Source: Ilumatobacteraceae bacterium (GTDB lineage Bacteria; Actinomycetota; Acidimicrobiia; Acidimicrobiales; Ilumatobacteraceae). From it: DNA of 33,319 nucleotides. Each line of letters opens with the position of its first letter. Positions within the stretch are counted from its first letter, which is position 1. Of the stretch, positions 1 through 7,947 are shown in pieces. The stretch covers positions 1-33,319 of the forward strand of contig SHUT01000017.1 in the NCBI GenBank assembly GCA_009691255.1, in the 5' to 3' direction. The notes below the pieces were generated by a model. It was not told the origin of the DNA. It made no database searches and saw only the letters and a program-made list of their open reading frames with translations. Made by a program: the position numbers and the translations under genes.

Positions 1-707
1 TCGTCAGGTGATGGCTCGATGCCGACATACACATCAGCCCCCCAGGTGTTAGCGGCTCGGGCTTGCTCATTGGCATCGCCGGCAAGGGTGATTGCTAAGG
101 GATGACTCAGGCGCAGCATTCGACCAACTGCATGCCCTATATGGCTCATGGAGCCGAATTGGCCAGTCACGACGCGCCGATCCGCCCTATTTGCTTGGCT
201 GACAAGCTCCTCGGCTTCGCGCACAGCGGAGATCCCGGCACCTGTTCCGCCATGGCCGCCAACACCGGCAAGTGCTTGCACTACTTCTGGACCACAGATT
301 TCGTTTTCCGCTAGGCCGCAGTTTTGCTGAAATGATTTCACGGAGCGAGCAGTGCGAGGACCAAAAATGCCGTCCACTCGCCCACAATCAAAACCCAAGC
401 GCGACAACGAAGTTTGCAATTCAGCAATATCGTCCCCTCGTAAGTTGGGAGAGCGAAGATAAAGCAGTCGATCTCCGAGGTGCCACGACGCCTCATTGAG
501 AAGCGACCACGTCAATTCATCACATTCACCAGTGGTTTTGAGCCCGTAGGCATCTTGAAATGCGATCAATGCAGCATGTGTGACGCGACAAAACTCAGAT
601 GATTGCGCCGTGTGTGGCGCAAGAAAACCAGCGGTCGACAAGTGGCGCTGCAAATCGCGGATTGCTTCACCCCGCTGGCCGGGCGTTAGTGGGAAGACGG
701 AAGAAAT
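1..707 (-). CDS. cwlM: CwlM-like peptidoglycan-binding / amidase-family regulator (3' part outside window)
   Basis: The C-terminal end lies beyond the left edge; about 235 codons are visible. In the visible frame there are two peptidoglycan-binding repeats, each with the G..G..I..LQ pattern (first near GQRGEAIRDLQ, second near DDIAELQTSLSRLGF, followed by VDGIFGPRTARSVKSFQ and a CGPE motif). A linker with the AVREAEELV signature follows, then the beginning of an amidase_3-like fold (the NTWGADVYVGI stretch). This layout matches mycobacterial CwlM, which regulates peptidoglycan precursor synthesis rather than acting as a plain hydrolase; that role is family knowledge. The gene overlaps the end of trxA and continues the trxB-trxA-cwlM order typical of Actinobacteria. 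No ATG, GTG or TTG lies upstream of the first repeat in this frame; the chosen start is ATT at 705-707, eight bases after AGGAG. The only TTG would cut into the first repeat. The start is therefore uncertain; the identity is fairly sure. Confidence 0.85.
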   Translation of the reverse strand, partial: MSSVFPLTPGQRGEAIRDLQRHLSTAGFLAPHTAQSSEFCRVTHAALIAFQDAYGLKTTGECDELTWSLLNEASWHLGDRLLYLRSPNLRGDDIAELQTSLSRLGFDCGRVDGIFGPRTARSVKSFQQNCGLAENEICGPEVVQALAGVGGHGGTGAGISAVREAEELVSQANRADRRVVTGQFGSMSHIGHAVGRMLRLSHPLAITLAGDANEQARAANTWGADVYVGIEPSPD

Positions 708-1024
708 TCTGATAACTCCTGAAGAAGTCGCCCTTTTCCGAGCGCACCAACAAGTGTTTTTTGCAATTCACCTTTATCAAACACCAATAATGTCGGGATA
801 CTCATCACTCCAAAACGTTGCGCGATGTCACCATGATCATCAACATTTAATTTTGCAATTGCGAGATGACCAACTTGCTCGACTGCGATATCAGCGAGTA
901 CTGGCGCAATTGCTTTACACGGTGCGCACCATTCTGCCCAGAAATCAACCAAGATCGGAGTAGATGATGATTGCACTACCTCGTCAAATGTTGCGCTCGT
1001 GAGTGTGACAATTCCTTCGGCCAT
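686..1024 (-). CDS. trxA: Thioredoxin
   Basis: This is a 112-residue small cytoplasmic disulfide reductase that passes electrons from thioredoxin reductase to client proteins. The active site is WCAPC (Cys33, Cys36), a variant of the usual WCGPC, preceded by the VDFWAEW strand. The cis-proline loop is in MSIPTLLVF, and the length is normal for the family. I chose the ATG at 1024 because an AAAGGGA Shine-Dalgarno precedes it at good distance; a longer reading from 1048 adds eight residues with no family support. It lies 45 bases after trxB and overlaps the start of cwlM. Ala in place of Gly between the cysteines occurs in other thioredoxins and is not expected to abolish activity. Confidence 0.96.
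   Translation of the reverse strand: MAEGIVTLTSATFDEVVQSSSTPILVDFWAEWCAPCKAIAPVLADIAVEQVGHLAIAKLNVDDHGDIAQRFGVMSIPTLLVFDKGELQKTLVGALGKGRLLQELSEFLPSSH
716..720 (-). promoter_or_regulatory. Shine-Dalgarno AGGAG that points to an ATT start for cwlM
   Basis: On the minus strand AGGAG lies inside the 3' end of trxA and is followed after eight bases by ATT, the in-frame codon that gives a natural N-terminus to cwlM. No conventional start codon lies at a usable distance. Confidence 0.5.
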
Positions 1025-1069
1025 GATTGGTCCCTTTCGCTCGCTCAAACTCTACCGAGAACGCACCCG

Positions 1070-2017
1070 TTAGTCGTGTTCAGCCTCAAGCCAACGCTCG
1101 CAATCAATGGCAGCCATACAGCCCGAACCAGCCGCCGTAATGGCTTGGCGATAGGTGTGATCTTGCACATCTCCGCAGGCAAAAACACCAGGAATATCGG
1201 TGTAACTAGACCCAGGCTTGGTGATCAGATAGCCAGAATCTTCCATGTGCAGGATTCCTTTAAAGAGGTCCGTATTTGGCCTGTGTCCGATAGCTACAAA
1301 CACACCAGTGACATCGAGGGGACGAGATTCTTTCGTGATCGTGTCGACAAGTGTGGCCCCCGTGAGATGAGTTTCGCCGTGCAGAGCAGTGATTTGAGAG
1401 TTCCACACGATTTCAATTTTTTCATTAGCGAGAGCACGGTCTTGCATAATGCGCGACGCGCGGAAGGCATCTCGGCGCACAACAAGGTAAACCTTTGAAG
1501 CAAACTTTGTGAGAAAAGTTGCTTCTTCAATCGCTGAATCACCACCACCGACAACGGCAATTTCTTGATTGCGAAAAAAGAATCCATCACAAGTTGCACA
1601 TGTTGAGAGACCATGCCCGATGAGGCTTTCTTCTTCTGGTAGTCCCAGCATGAGTGATTGAGCACCAGTGCTGACAATGATCGAATTGGCCGTGTATTCG
1701 GTGTCTCGGATCCATACCCGAAATGGGCGAGCACTAAAATCAACACGCGTGACTTTGTCCGTGATGAACTCGGTGCCAAAGCGTTCTGCTTGATCTCGAA
1801 AATTCGTCATTAGTTCTGGCCCCATGATGCCAGTCGGAAAACCGGGGAAGTTTTCTACTTCGGTGGTGAGCATGAGCTGGCCACCAGGTTGATCGGACGT
1901 GGATGATAATTCTCCTTCGATCACCAACGGAGCAAGAGACGCGCGAGCCGTGTAGATAGCGGCGGTCAGCCCCGCTGGGCCAGATCCAATAATAATGACG
2001 TTACGAGCAGTGCTCAT
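1070..2017 (-). CDS. trxB: Thioredoxin reductase (NADPH)
   Basis: This 315-residue FAD enzyme reduces thioredoxin with NADPH. The FAD-binding motif GSGPAG is at residues 11-16, the redox-active CATC at 140-143, the NADPH-binding GGGDSA at 157-162, and the C-terminal FAD segment near FACGDVQDHTYRQA. Length and order of domains fit low-molecular-weight bacterial TrxB. The ATG overlaps the stop of the upstream small membrane protein as ATGA, so translation is probably coupled. With trxA 45 bases downstream it forms a complete thioredoxin system inside the sigma/anti-sigma operon, the arrangement known for mycobacterial sigM-trxB2-trxC. Confidence 0.97.
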   Translation of the reverse strand: MSTARNVIIIGSGPAGLTAAIYTARASLAPLVIEGELSSTSDQPGGQLMLTTEVENFPGFPTGIMGPELMTNFRDQAERFGTEFITDKVTRVDFSARPFRVWIRDTEYTANSIIVSTGAQSLMLGLPEEESLIGHGLSTCATCDGFFFRNQEIAVVGGGDSAIEEATFLTKFASKVYLVVRRDAFRASRIMQDRALANEKIEIVWNSQITALHGETHLTGATLVDTITKESRPLDVTGVFVAIGHRPNTDLFKGILHMEDSGYLITKPGSSYTDIPGVFACGDVQDHTYRQAITAAGSGCMAAIDCERWLEAEHD

Positions 2018-2340
2018 GACGGGTTCCTTTCGTGTCGACGTTTCATGAGCACGATTCCTGCAATGAACAAGAGTGCGCTCAAAATAAAATATGAAATCCA
2101 GACGCTTGCATCGTGGGTGACGACGGTGTCAAGTGCGGATTGAAGACCGCGCGTGATAGCGATACAGAACAACACAAAAAGACTCACGGCGCCAATGCCC
2201 ACAAGCGTGCCAAAGACCACGACACGCGCAGACTTCACTAAAGGGCGGGTGGTGTGGTCACGAATAAAAACGACAATGCGGTCAATAAAGTCAACGCTTC
2301 GCTGAGCCCAATTTGGGTCTGTCAGTGGATTTGATGGCAT
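2014..2340 (-). CDS. Small two-helix membrane protein, function unknown
   Basis: The product has about 108 residues. I do not recognise a named family with certainty. Two hydrophobic segments are visible, one around VVVFGTLVGIGAVSLFVLFCI and one around WISYFILSALLFIAGIVLM, with a basic C-terminus (KRRHER). An N-terminal amphipathic part precedes the first helix. It lies between the anti-sigma factor and trxB and shares a 4-base overlap with trxB. I chose the ATG at 2340; a TTG two codons upstream is possible. The conserved position suggests an envelope-associated accessory protein, but nothing in the sequence shows a specific activity. Confidence 0.75.
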   Translation of the reverse strand: MPSNPLTDPNWAQRSVDFIDRIVVFIRDHTTRPLVKSARVVVFGTLVGIGAVSLFVLFCIAITRGLQSALDTVVTHDASVWISYFILSALLFIAGIVLMKRRHERNPS

Positions 2341-2368
2341 GGGCAAAGCCTAACGCTGAGCCCCGCAA

Positions 2369-2848
2369 CTACGGCGTTGTGCTTGAAATGTCAAGGCTCG
2401 CGATTTCGGTGCAGTCAGCGATGCGGACAGCGAGCAATGAATTATTGGTATTCAAGAACAACGCAATATCAACGCCATTTACTGTGGCCGTAGAAAGATA
2501 CGTGGCATTTTTCATAGTGGTAATGCATGCAGCGAGCGCTGGTGTTGGAGCAATCGTTGTGCCAACAGCAGAGTTACGTGTGATCTGCTGGCCGGGTTGA
2601 TCTGAGCCATTGCTTAACGCACGACCCGCGAGTCCTCCTCCGGCGACAAGGACCACTGATGCAGCAGCAATACTCAGCCACTGTGGTGGGCGGCGTCGCG
2701 CAGTCGCTGTGAACGCGCCGAGAGCCGCCGAAATATGTGCGTCACGAACGGCGTCAGTAGCGCGCGGTACAGCGCGTAATGCGTCGATCACGGCGCGTTC
2801 TTGGGCAAAGTCAGATGACTCTGGAGTGTCATCGATGGGAGTCGTCAT
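2369..2848 (-). CDS. Probable transmembrane anti-sigma factor
   Basis: The product has 159 residues. The N-terminal part of about 70 residues is cytoplasmic and helical (ERAVIDALRAV, AHISAAL). A single transmembrane helix follows near WLSIAAASVVLVAGGGLAG, then an external domain of about 80 residues with two cysteines. The start codon overlaps the stop of the ECF sigma gene as ATGA, the usual arrangement of a sigma factor with its antagonist. The classical zinc-binding HxxxCxxC motif of ZAS anti-sigma factors is not present, so the assignment rests on topology and context. The role inferred is to sequester the sigma factor until an envelope or redox signal arrives. Confidence 0.72.
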   Translation of the reverse strand: MTTPIDDTPESSDFAQERAVIDALRAVPRATDAVRDAHISAALGAFTATARRRPPQWLSIAAASVVLVAGGGLAGRALSNGSDQPGQQITRNSAVGTTIAPTPALAACITTMKNATYLSTATVNGVDIALFLNTNNSLLAVRIADCTEIASLDISSTTP

Positions 2849-3366
2849 GGAGAACCTTCTGTTGTCATTATCTGGGCTAGTTGTTGTCGTCCCCGTGCAA
2901 TTCGCGATTTCACAGTGCCCACGGGGATATCAAGAGTTCGTGCAATCTCTTCGTAGTCCATATCGGCGACGTGACGCAACACAACAGGGATGCGAAAGTC
3001 TGGGTCGACCTGTTGCAGGGCGTGAGAGATCAAGAGTTGGTCATCAAGGTTGGCCATGTCGTCCATTGTGACGGATATGGCACCCATTTTTTGGTCAGCA
3101 GGGTCGATTGGTAGGGGCCGACGACGGGTACGACGCACCTCGTCAAGTGATGCGTTGACGGCAATGCGGTACATCCAGGTCGTGATGCTCGAGCGATTAT
3201 CAAAGGCATGGATTCCTCTAGCTATTGCGATGAGCGCATTTTGCGTGGCATCATCGGCGCCGCCACTGTCGATGACAATGCGATGACACACCGCTCGAAT
3301 GGTGTCGTAGTGCCGACGCAACAAGATGTCAAGGGCACCAGGATCGTTCTGGTGGGCCGCAGCCAC
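2845..3366 (-). CDS. ECF-type RNA polymerase sigma factor (SigM-position)
   Basis: At 173 residues it is a typical ECF sigma factor. Region 2 is seen in ALDILLRRHYDTIRAVCHRI, ADDATQNALIAIARGI and RSSITTWMYRIAVNASLDEVRR. Region 4 helix-turn-helix is seen in DMDYEEIARTLDIPVGTVKSRIARGR. It directs RNA polymerase to a small regulon and is probably held by the membrane protein encoded next. The only conventional start is GTG at 3366, which leaves the first helix slightly short. The same frame is open upstream to the kinase stop codon and codes for INRDDRSL immediately before, which resembles a normal ECF N-terminus, so a start at ATC 3388-3390 or another non-AUG codon is possible. Position between kinase and trxB equals that of sigM in mycobacteria. 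Confidence 0.9.
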   Translation of the reverse strand: MAAAHQNDPGALDILLRRHYDTIRAVCHRIVIDSGGADDATQNALIAIARGIHAFDNRSSITTWMYRIAVNASLDEVRRTRRRPLPIDPADQKMGAISVTMDDMANLDDQLLISHALQQVDPDFRIPVVLRHVADMDYEEIARTLDIPVGTVKSRIARGRQQLAQIMTTEGSP

Positions 3367-3435
3367 AAGAGATCTATCGTCGCGATTGATGTGCCCAATG
3401 TAGCCAACGTCAGCAAGCAGTGCGACGGCAACGAG

Positions 3436-5124
3436 TTATGACGCTGTGAACCCGATGTCTCGAATAACTCCTTTGAATGGGTTCGACGTGCTGCACGATG
3501 GGCTTGAACCGATTTCTCGAAGCAGCAGCAAAATATAGGTTCCTGACGTTGACACATTGAGCGTGGCGACGCCCTCTTGGGTGGCGTAACCGTTCGTCAC
3601 GCGCGGACCCCACCCCTTGATGCTGTCTGGAATACCGGCATCAGACGAAAAGACCTCGGCACTCCATGGTGCGCTGCCCATGTCGACTGTCATTTGCCCT
3701 GCACTCGAGCGAGATAGTTGCATCACAATTCCGAGGCCGCGTTTTGAACCAAAGTATTTGTCGCCGTAGCACACCGTGGTCCAGACAGTTTGAGGATTGT
3801 TATCTGAAAGTGCACCGACCATTGCTTCGTTCTCTGATTTGTCGTCACCGTTGGGGTCATAACTTTTGAGAGAAACAACAGTGACAGGAGAAGTGTCCAC
3901 CGGCGCAGCCGCGATCGGAGTTTCTTGCGCTTGTCCAGGAATGACCGGCGCCTTGGTATCGCGAAGCCCTCGCCATAAAAACACGACCATGACGGCGGCG
4001 ATCGCCACCAAAATAATTGCGGGTGCCAAACTTCGCAGGGTTGATGAACGCCGTGGCGCTGGTAGTCCCTTGTCGACGTTCGCGGTTTTCTTGGGGGTCG
4101 GGTCACGCACTGGCTCGCGACGCGGTTCTTCTTTTGGTGCAATAATTTGTGTTTGTTTTTGCCCCATTAGAGGGTCTCGCCCAGCACCTGGACTTGGACC
4201 AGTTCGACCGTTGCCTAGGCCCACCGCTGGCGTCTGGGCATCGGGTGAACCAGCCAAACTTGCCTGCAGTGCCATTGCTACATCGGCGCCGTTTTCGTAT
4301 CGATGCTCTGGTCTGCGTTGCAACATTTTATGAATGACTGCAGTCAACGCAAAAGGCACATGAGGACACAATGTGTTGAGCGGTGTTGGGTCACGCTGGA
4401 GACGACCAATTGCGATCGCTTGATCATTGGCGCCGTTGAACGGGACATCGCCAGAAAGGCATTCATACAACACAAGGCCAAGCGAGTAAATATCTGCACG
4501 GCCAGTGAGCGATCGTCCCTGCACTAATTCGGGCGATAAGTATTTTGCCGTGCCCATCATGATGTTGTCGTTGGTGAGGTCTGGGGTATCTACAGTAGAC
4601 CCTTCCCCATCGGTGTCTTTTGCAATGCCAAAATCTGCTAACAATATGCTGCCATCAGCATCAATCATGATATTGCCAGGCTTAATATCTCGATGAACAA
4701 TGTTGTTGTCGTGCGTATGTTTCAGCGCAAACGCAATTGAACGGCCGATATGCACTGTTAGTTCAGGGGAGAGTGCACCCTTGCTTGAAGGATTGCGCAC
4801 ACGATTTTCATCGAGAGTCTCGCGCAAACTTTTTCCTGCCAAATATTTCATCACAACGTAGAGGCGGTGGTTTTCTTCGACGATGTCGTAGATCATCACA
4901 ATGTTGGGGTGTGCAAGTCTTGCAAGTGCGTGCGCTTCGCGTTGAAATCTTTCGGCAACGACAGGATCATCAACTGTGTGGCTGCGCAAAAGTTTGATCG
5001 CAACTAAGCGATTAAGTTGTTGGTCAAAAGCAAGCCACACCTCGGCCATGCCGCCATGCGCAAGAGATCTTTGCAACTCGTATCGGTTACCGATCAAGGT
5101 CTGGGGTTCAAGTGGCGCAACCAT
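3436..5124 (-). CDS. Membrane Ser/Thr protein kinase with extracellular discoidin/CBM-like domain
   Basis: The product has 562 residues. The kinase domain (about 14-290) has a glycine loop at LAHGGMAEVW, catalytic Lys44 in VAIKLL, HRD at 144-146, DFG at 164-166 and SPE at 197-199, so all main catalytic residues are present. A proline- and charge-rich juxtamembrane linker follows (about 295-365), then one transmembrane helix (about 366-385) and an external domain (about 415-562) of the type attached to the mycobacterial MviN/pseudokinase protein (the YDPNGDD, NPQTVWTT and GLGIVMQL stretch). In Mycobacterium the kinase-like part is fused to the MurJ flippase and is inactive; here it stands alone and looks active. 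No PASTA repeats are present. It follows the DegV gene by 26 bases and precedes the sigma factor. A role in cell-wall control is inferred. Confidence 0.92.
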   Translation of the reverse strand: MVAPLEPQTLIGNRYELQRSLAHGGMAEVWLAFDQQLNRLVAIKLLRSHTVDDPVVAERFQREAHALARLAHPNIVMIYDIVEENHRLYVVMKYLAGKSLRETLDENRVRNPSSKGALSPELTVHIGRSIAFALKHTHDNNIVHRDIKPGNIMIDADGSILLADFGIAKDTDGEGSTVDTPDLTNDNIMMGTAKYLSPELVQGRSLTGRADIYSLGLVLYECLSGDVPFNGANDQAIAIGRLQRDPTPLNTLCPHVPFALTAVIHKMLQRRPEHRYENGADVAMALQASLAGSPDAQTPAVGLGNGRTGPSPGAGRDPLMGQKQTQIIAPKEEPRREPVRDPTPKKTANVDKGLPAPRRSSTLRSLAPAIILVAIAAVMVVFLWRGLRDTKAPVIPGQAQETPIAAAPVDTSPVTVVSLKSYDPNGDDKSENEAMVGALSDNNPQTVWTTVCYGDKYFGSKRGLGIVMQLSRSSAGQMTVDMGSAPWSAEVFSSDAGIPDSIKGWGPRVTNGYATQEGVATLNVSTSGTYILLLLREIGSSPSCSTSNPFKGVIRDIGFTAS

Positions 5125-5138
5125 TCGTGTTGCGAACG

Positions 5139-5154
5139 CTAGTTGGGCAACTAG
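5139..5154. repeat. Palindrome between the DegV and kinase genes
   Basis: CTAGTTG and CAACTAG form perfect 7-base arms around a 2-base centre. It overlaps the DegV stop codon and lies 15 bases before the kinase start. It could be an operator or a small mRNA hairpin; no T-tract follows, so an intrinsic terminator is unlikely. Confidence 0.4.
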
Positions 5155-5990
5155 GCGCGAACGCGGAATGCCACTCCAATTGTTCCGCTGCCTGCATGAC
5201 TGCCGATCACGGGACCAATGTCGCCAACAACAATTTCGCCGTCATATACCTCTCGCAATGACGCCGTAAATGCATCGACATCACCGCATTGGGCGTGCAA
5301 GACAGCGAGACTTTCAATGGGCCCAGAATTTTTGACAGTATCGCGCAAGAAGTTCAAAGCCTTCGTGCGGGTGCGTTGGCGTCCGCCCTCTTCGACAAGA
5401 CCATTTCGCACTTCAATAATGGGTTTAATTGAGAGCACGCTCGCCATCAAAGCTTTTGCCCCACCGATACGTCCACCCTTTTTCAGATTGTCGAGTGTGT
5501 CAAGGGCGCCAAAGACCCGAGTACGCGGAATGATGTCGTTGGCATGGGCCACGATGTCATTGAGCGACCCGCCTGCGCGGGCGCGTTGGGCGCATGAGAC
5601 CGCGACGAGTCCAAGTCCTAACGAGACTGAGCGACTATCAATCACGACTATTGGTATTTCTGGAGTAGTGACGCTTTTGGCTGCTAATTCTGCACTTTGC
5701 ATCGTTGCCGACAGTGAAGATGACAGGCTGACGACCACGATGCCAGTGGCTCCCTCGGCAATGAGACGTCGATAGCTCGTTTCAAATTGTCCAGGAGATG
5801 GAGCAGTGGTTTCAGGCAAAACGGGTGACGCCCCGCATTGCTCCCAGAACTGTTGGGCTGGGATTGTTGTGCTGTCAACAAAATCTCCATCACCAAAGCG
5901 AACGCTTAAGGCAACAACGCAAATACCCCACTGGGCGACCAAGTCGGGGGGTAGGTCAGAGGAACTATCAGTCACAATGCGAATGCTCAT
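5151..5990 (-). CDS. DegV-family fatty-acid-binding protein
   Basis: At 279 residues it has the normal length for the family. DegV (FakB-like) proteins bind a single fatty acid; in Firmicutes they present it to the FakA kinase. Signature elements are the N-terminal VTDSSSDLP, the TTAPSPGQF loop (61-69), the SLSSSLSATMQSA stretch, DSRSVSLGLG, and a C-terminal GPVIGSHAGSGTIGVAF. The basic LDNLKKGGRIGG segment is also typical. I chose the ATG at 5990, one base after the stop of the DUF6049 gene, rather than an upstream in-frame start that would overlap that gene. It occupies the place where murJ is expected in related genomes. No fakA-like kinase gene is visible in the window, so its partner is unknown. 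Confidence 0.92.
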   Translation of the reverse strand: MSIRIVTDSSSDLPPDLVAQWGICVVALSVRFGDGDFVDSTTIPAQQFWEQCGASPVLPETTAPSPGQFETSYRRLIAEGATGIVVVSLSSSLSATMQSAELAAKSVTTPEIPIVVIDSRSVSLGLGLVAVSCAQRARAGGSLNDIVAHANDIIPRTRVFGALDTLDNLKKGGRIGGAKALMASVLSIKPIIEVRNGLVEEGGRQRTRTKALNFLRDTVKNSGPIESLAVLHAQCGDVDAFTASLREVYDGEIVVGDIGPVIGSHAGSGTIGVAFRVRA

Positions 5991-5991
5991 G

Positions 5992-7947
5992 TCACAAGAC
6001 CGTAGTCGTTGGTGGCGAGGTCTTGGCTCGTCGAGCGGAGCGCCACGACAGGGCCCACCACAGCAGCAAGCCAATCAGTATGACGAGGCTGATGGGTTGT
6101 CCAAGACCAGCCAAAACATTCACCCGCGCTATCAAAAGCGTTGGCGATGTTAATTCTATTTTTCCGTCAGGTGTGGTGAGGCGCAAAATGATGTTTGAAA
6201 CGCCTTTTGACTTCACAACCGTGCGAACAACGACCTCCGTGGTGCTCTGGGCTGCGAGCACGATCACTGGGGGTTTGTCGGGAAATTTTAGTTTTGGACT
6301 GCTGAGAACAACTCTCACGGCCAATGGCGACGTCGACGTGTTTCGTAGTTGAAGGCGAATATCTGCTTTTGTGCTGCCCAGCGTAAATTTATTTTTGCTG
6401 GGACGGCTCACCGCCGAGGTCACTTCTCGCTGTGATGCTCGAAGGCCTGAGATGTATGGGTTACTTGCCTTTACGGTTGTCGCAGAGATCGCCGAGACGT
6501 AGTTATCCCACAGTTGGATCCGAGGGTCAGTGGTGTCCAGCATCGCGATCAGTGATTTTTGTTCGGTGATGAGATCATTAAGGGCAGATAATTTGGATGC
6601 GCGAAGCGAACCTTTTGAAGAGAAAACAACAGAGGGTGTTGTTGAAAGTGGAGTAGCCCGAGTGGATAAATCGCTCAAGGTGATTCCGGGGACAGTGCCA
6701 AGCGCGGTGGCAAGGGTGGCGACTGTTTGTTGATCTGGAGCCGCACCAGTTGTTGTTGCGAGAACGAGCGCAAGGTCTTGCACGGGTGTTTCGTCGGCTA
6801 AAAGGTCATGTCTCGCCGCAAGTACCTCTGCGGCAACCAATATCCCTATGCGTACCGGATTGGTCGCAGACCTATCAAGCAGAGCCGTGATAGCAGAGTC
6901 TGCACGGCGCACTGAGAAAAGCGAGTTATCTGATAACTGACTATGTGCAATAGTTGCGGTCTCGCGCATTTTCAATGCGCCGTCTTGTGCTTGGGCTAAC
7001 AATAAAATTGAGTCAATGCCCAGAGTGCCAAGCAGTGCTGCACCGCTGCTGGTGATCGCGTGATGAGCAATCCAGAGTGTGTTAGTGCTGGCAACAGAAG
7101 GGATCATTTTTTGCAATTCATCAACGCCGCGTTTCTGTTGCCTTTCAAAAAGGGCATTTTGCTTGTTGTCAGCAGAAAGAGATGGGTTCATCGGAACATA
7201 TGTATCTGTGATGACGGTGCGCTTCGCTAATGCATTTTGTAGGTCAGCCAAGAGCGTCACGTCTGCAGAATCGTCTGACAATGCCAGAGAGGCAAGAGTT
7301 TCTGGCTGGATTGAAATCGCCAAGGGCGCCTGAAATGAATTCATGATGTCCAGTAGACGCTGCATTGCCGAACGCGTTTCTTTGGACACAAGAGTCGTGC
7401 CATCTGGTTGAAGAGAAGGCGGTGCCTGCTCTGCAATGACCAATGCTGTTGCGAGGCTTTGAGATGTATCGGCAGGATTCACTCTGGCAATAAAGGTGAG
7501 CGTTGATGCGAGAGTCTGTGAAGAGTCTCGCGCAGTGATACTGACAGGAAAAACGCCGTAGGCCTTGAGATCAAGACCTGCTGTTGCTGCTTGACCAGGA
7601 GACAACAGTATTGGCAACACCAAATCATCACCCTGAGTCAAAAGCGCGGACGTGTTGTATGTGACAGTGTCGATCATTTTTGGAGTAAGACCACCCTGTG
7701 AAATTGCTTGCAGGGAATCCCGCGAGTTGACACGGCGATGAAGGCTGATATCGATTGTCGTCGCCCTCGCCGCTTCAGGTGGCAATGTAATGACGAACTC
7801 ACTCGAGGCAAAACTGACGACTGCAAAAGGCTGGCTGACAATCAGGATTGTGTTTGTAAAGTCGTTTTCTGCAGATGATTTTTGGTTATTAAACGGCACC
7901 ACAACCAAAAACACAACGGCGAAAATGAGTGCAGTAAAACGCTTCAT
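5992..7947 (-). CDS. DUF6049-type secreted, C-terminally anchored protein
   Basis: The product has 651 residues and corresponds by position and layout to mycobacterial Rv3909 and its Streptomyces counterpart. A signal peptide is visible at residues 1-26 (basic start, hydrophobic FAVVFLVVVPF core). A large extracytoplasmic part rich in Ala, Ser and Thr follows, with an immunoglobulin-like region near the C-terminal third (SPLAVRVVLSSPKLKFP). One membrane helix at about 617-633 is followed by a short basic tail. The start overlaps the GNAT stop as ATGA and the stop is one base from the DegV start, so the three genes are coupled. The function is not established; the conserved link to murJ and cell-wall genes suggests an envelope role. 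Confidence 0.8.
   Translation of the reverse strand: MKRFTALIFAVVFLVVVPFNNQKSSAENDFTNTILIVSQPFAVVSFASSEFVITLPPEAARATTIDISLHRRVNSRDSLQAISQGGLTPKMIDTVTYNTSALLTQGDDLVLPILLSPGQAATAGLDLKAYGVFPVSITARDSSQTLASTLTFIARVNPADTSQSLATALVIAEQAPPSLQPDGTTLVSKETRSAMQRLLDIMNSFQAPLAISIQPETLASLALSDDSADVTLLADLQNALAKRTVITDTYVPMNPSLSADNKQNALFERQQKRGVDELQKMIPSVASTNTLWIAHHAITSSGAALLGTLGIDSILLLAQAQDGALKMRETATIAHSQLSDNSLFSVRRADSAITALLDRSATNPVRIGILVAAEVLAARHDLLADETPVQDLALVLATTTGAAPDQQTVATLATALGTVPGITLSDLSTRATPLSTTPSVVFSSKGSLRASKLSALNDLITEQKSLIAMLDTTDPRIQLWDNYVSAISATTVKASNPYISGLRASQREVTSAVSRPSKNKFTLGSTKADIRLQLRNTSTSPLAVRVVLSSPKLKFPDKPPVIVLAAQSTTEVVVRTVVKSKGVSNIILRLTTPDGKIELTSPTLLIARVNVLAGLGQPISLVILIGLLLWWALSWRSARRAKTSPPTTTVL

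Noticed and set aside
971-1498. 175-codon plus-strand frame opposite trxB and trxA
   Set aside because: It is antisense to confidently identified genes and has no domain signal.
1294-1779. 161-codon open frame on the minus strand inside trxB
   Set aside because: It is an out-of-frame shadow of trxB; the trxB frame carries all family motifs.
2610-3071. 153-codon open frame on the plus strand opposite the sigma/anti-sigma genes
   Set aside because: The protein is rich in Arg and Ala with no recognisable motif, and it is antisense to two clear genes.
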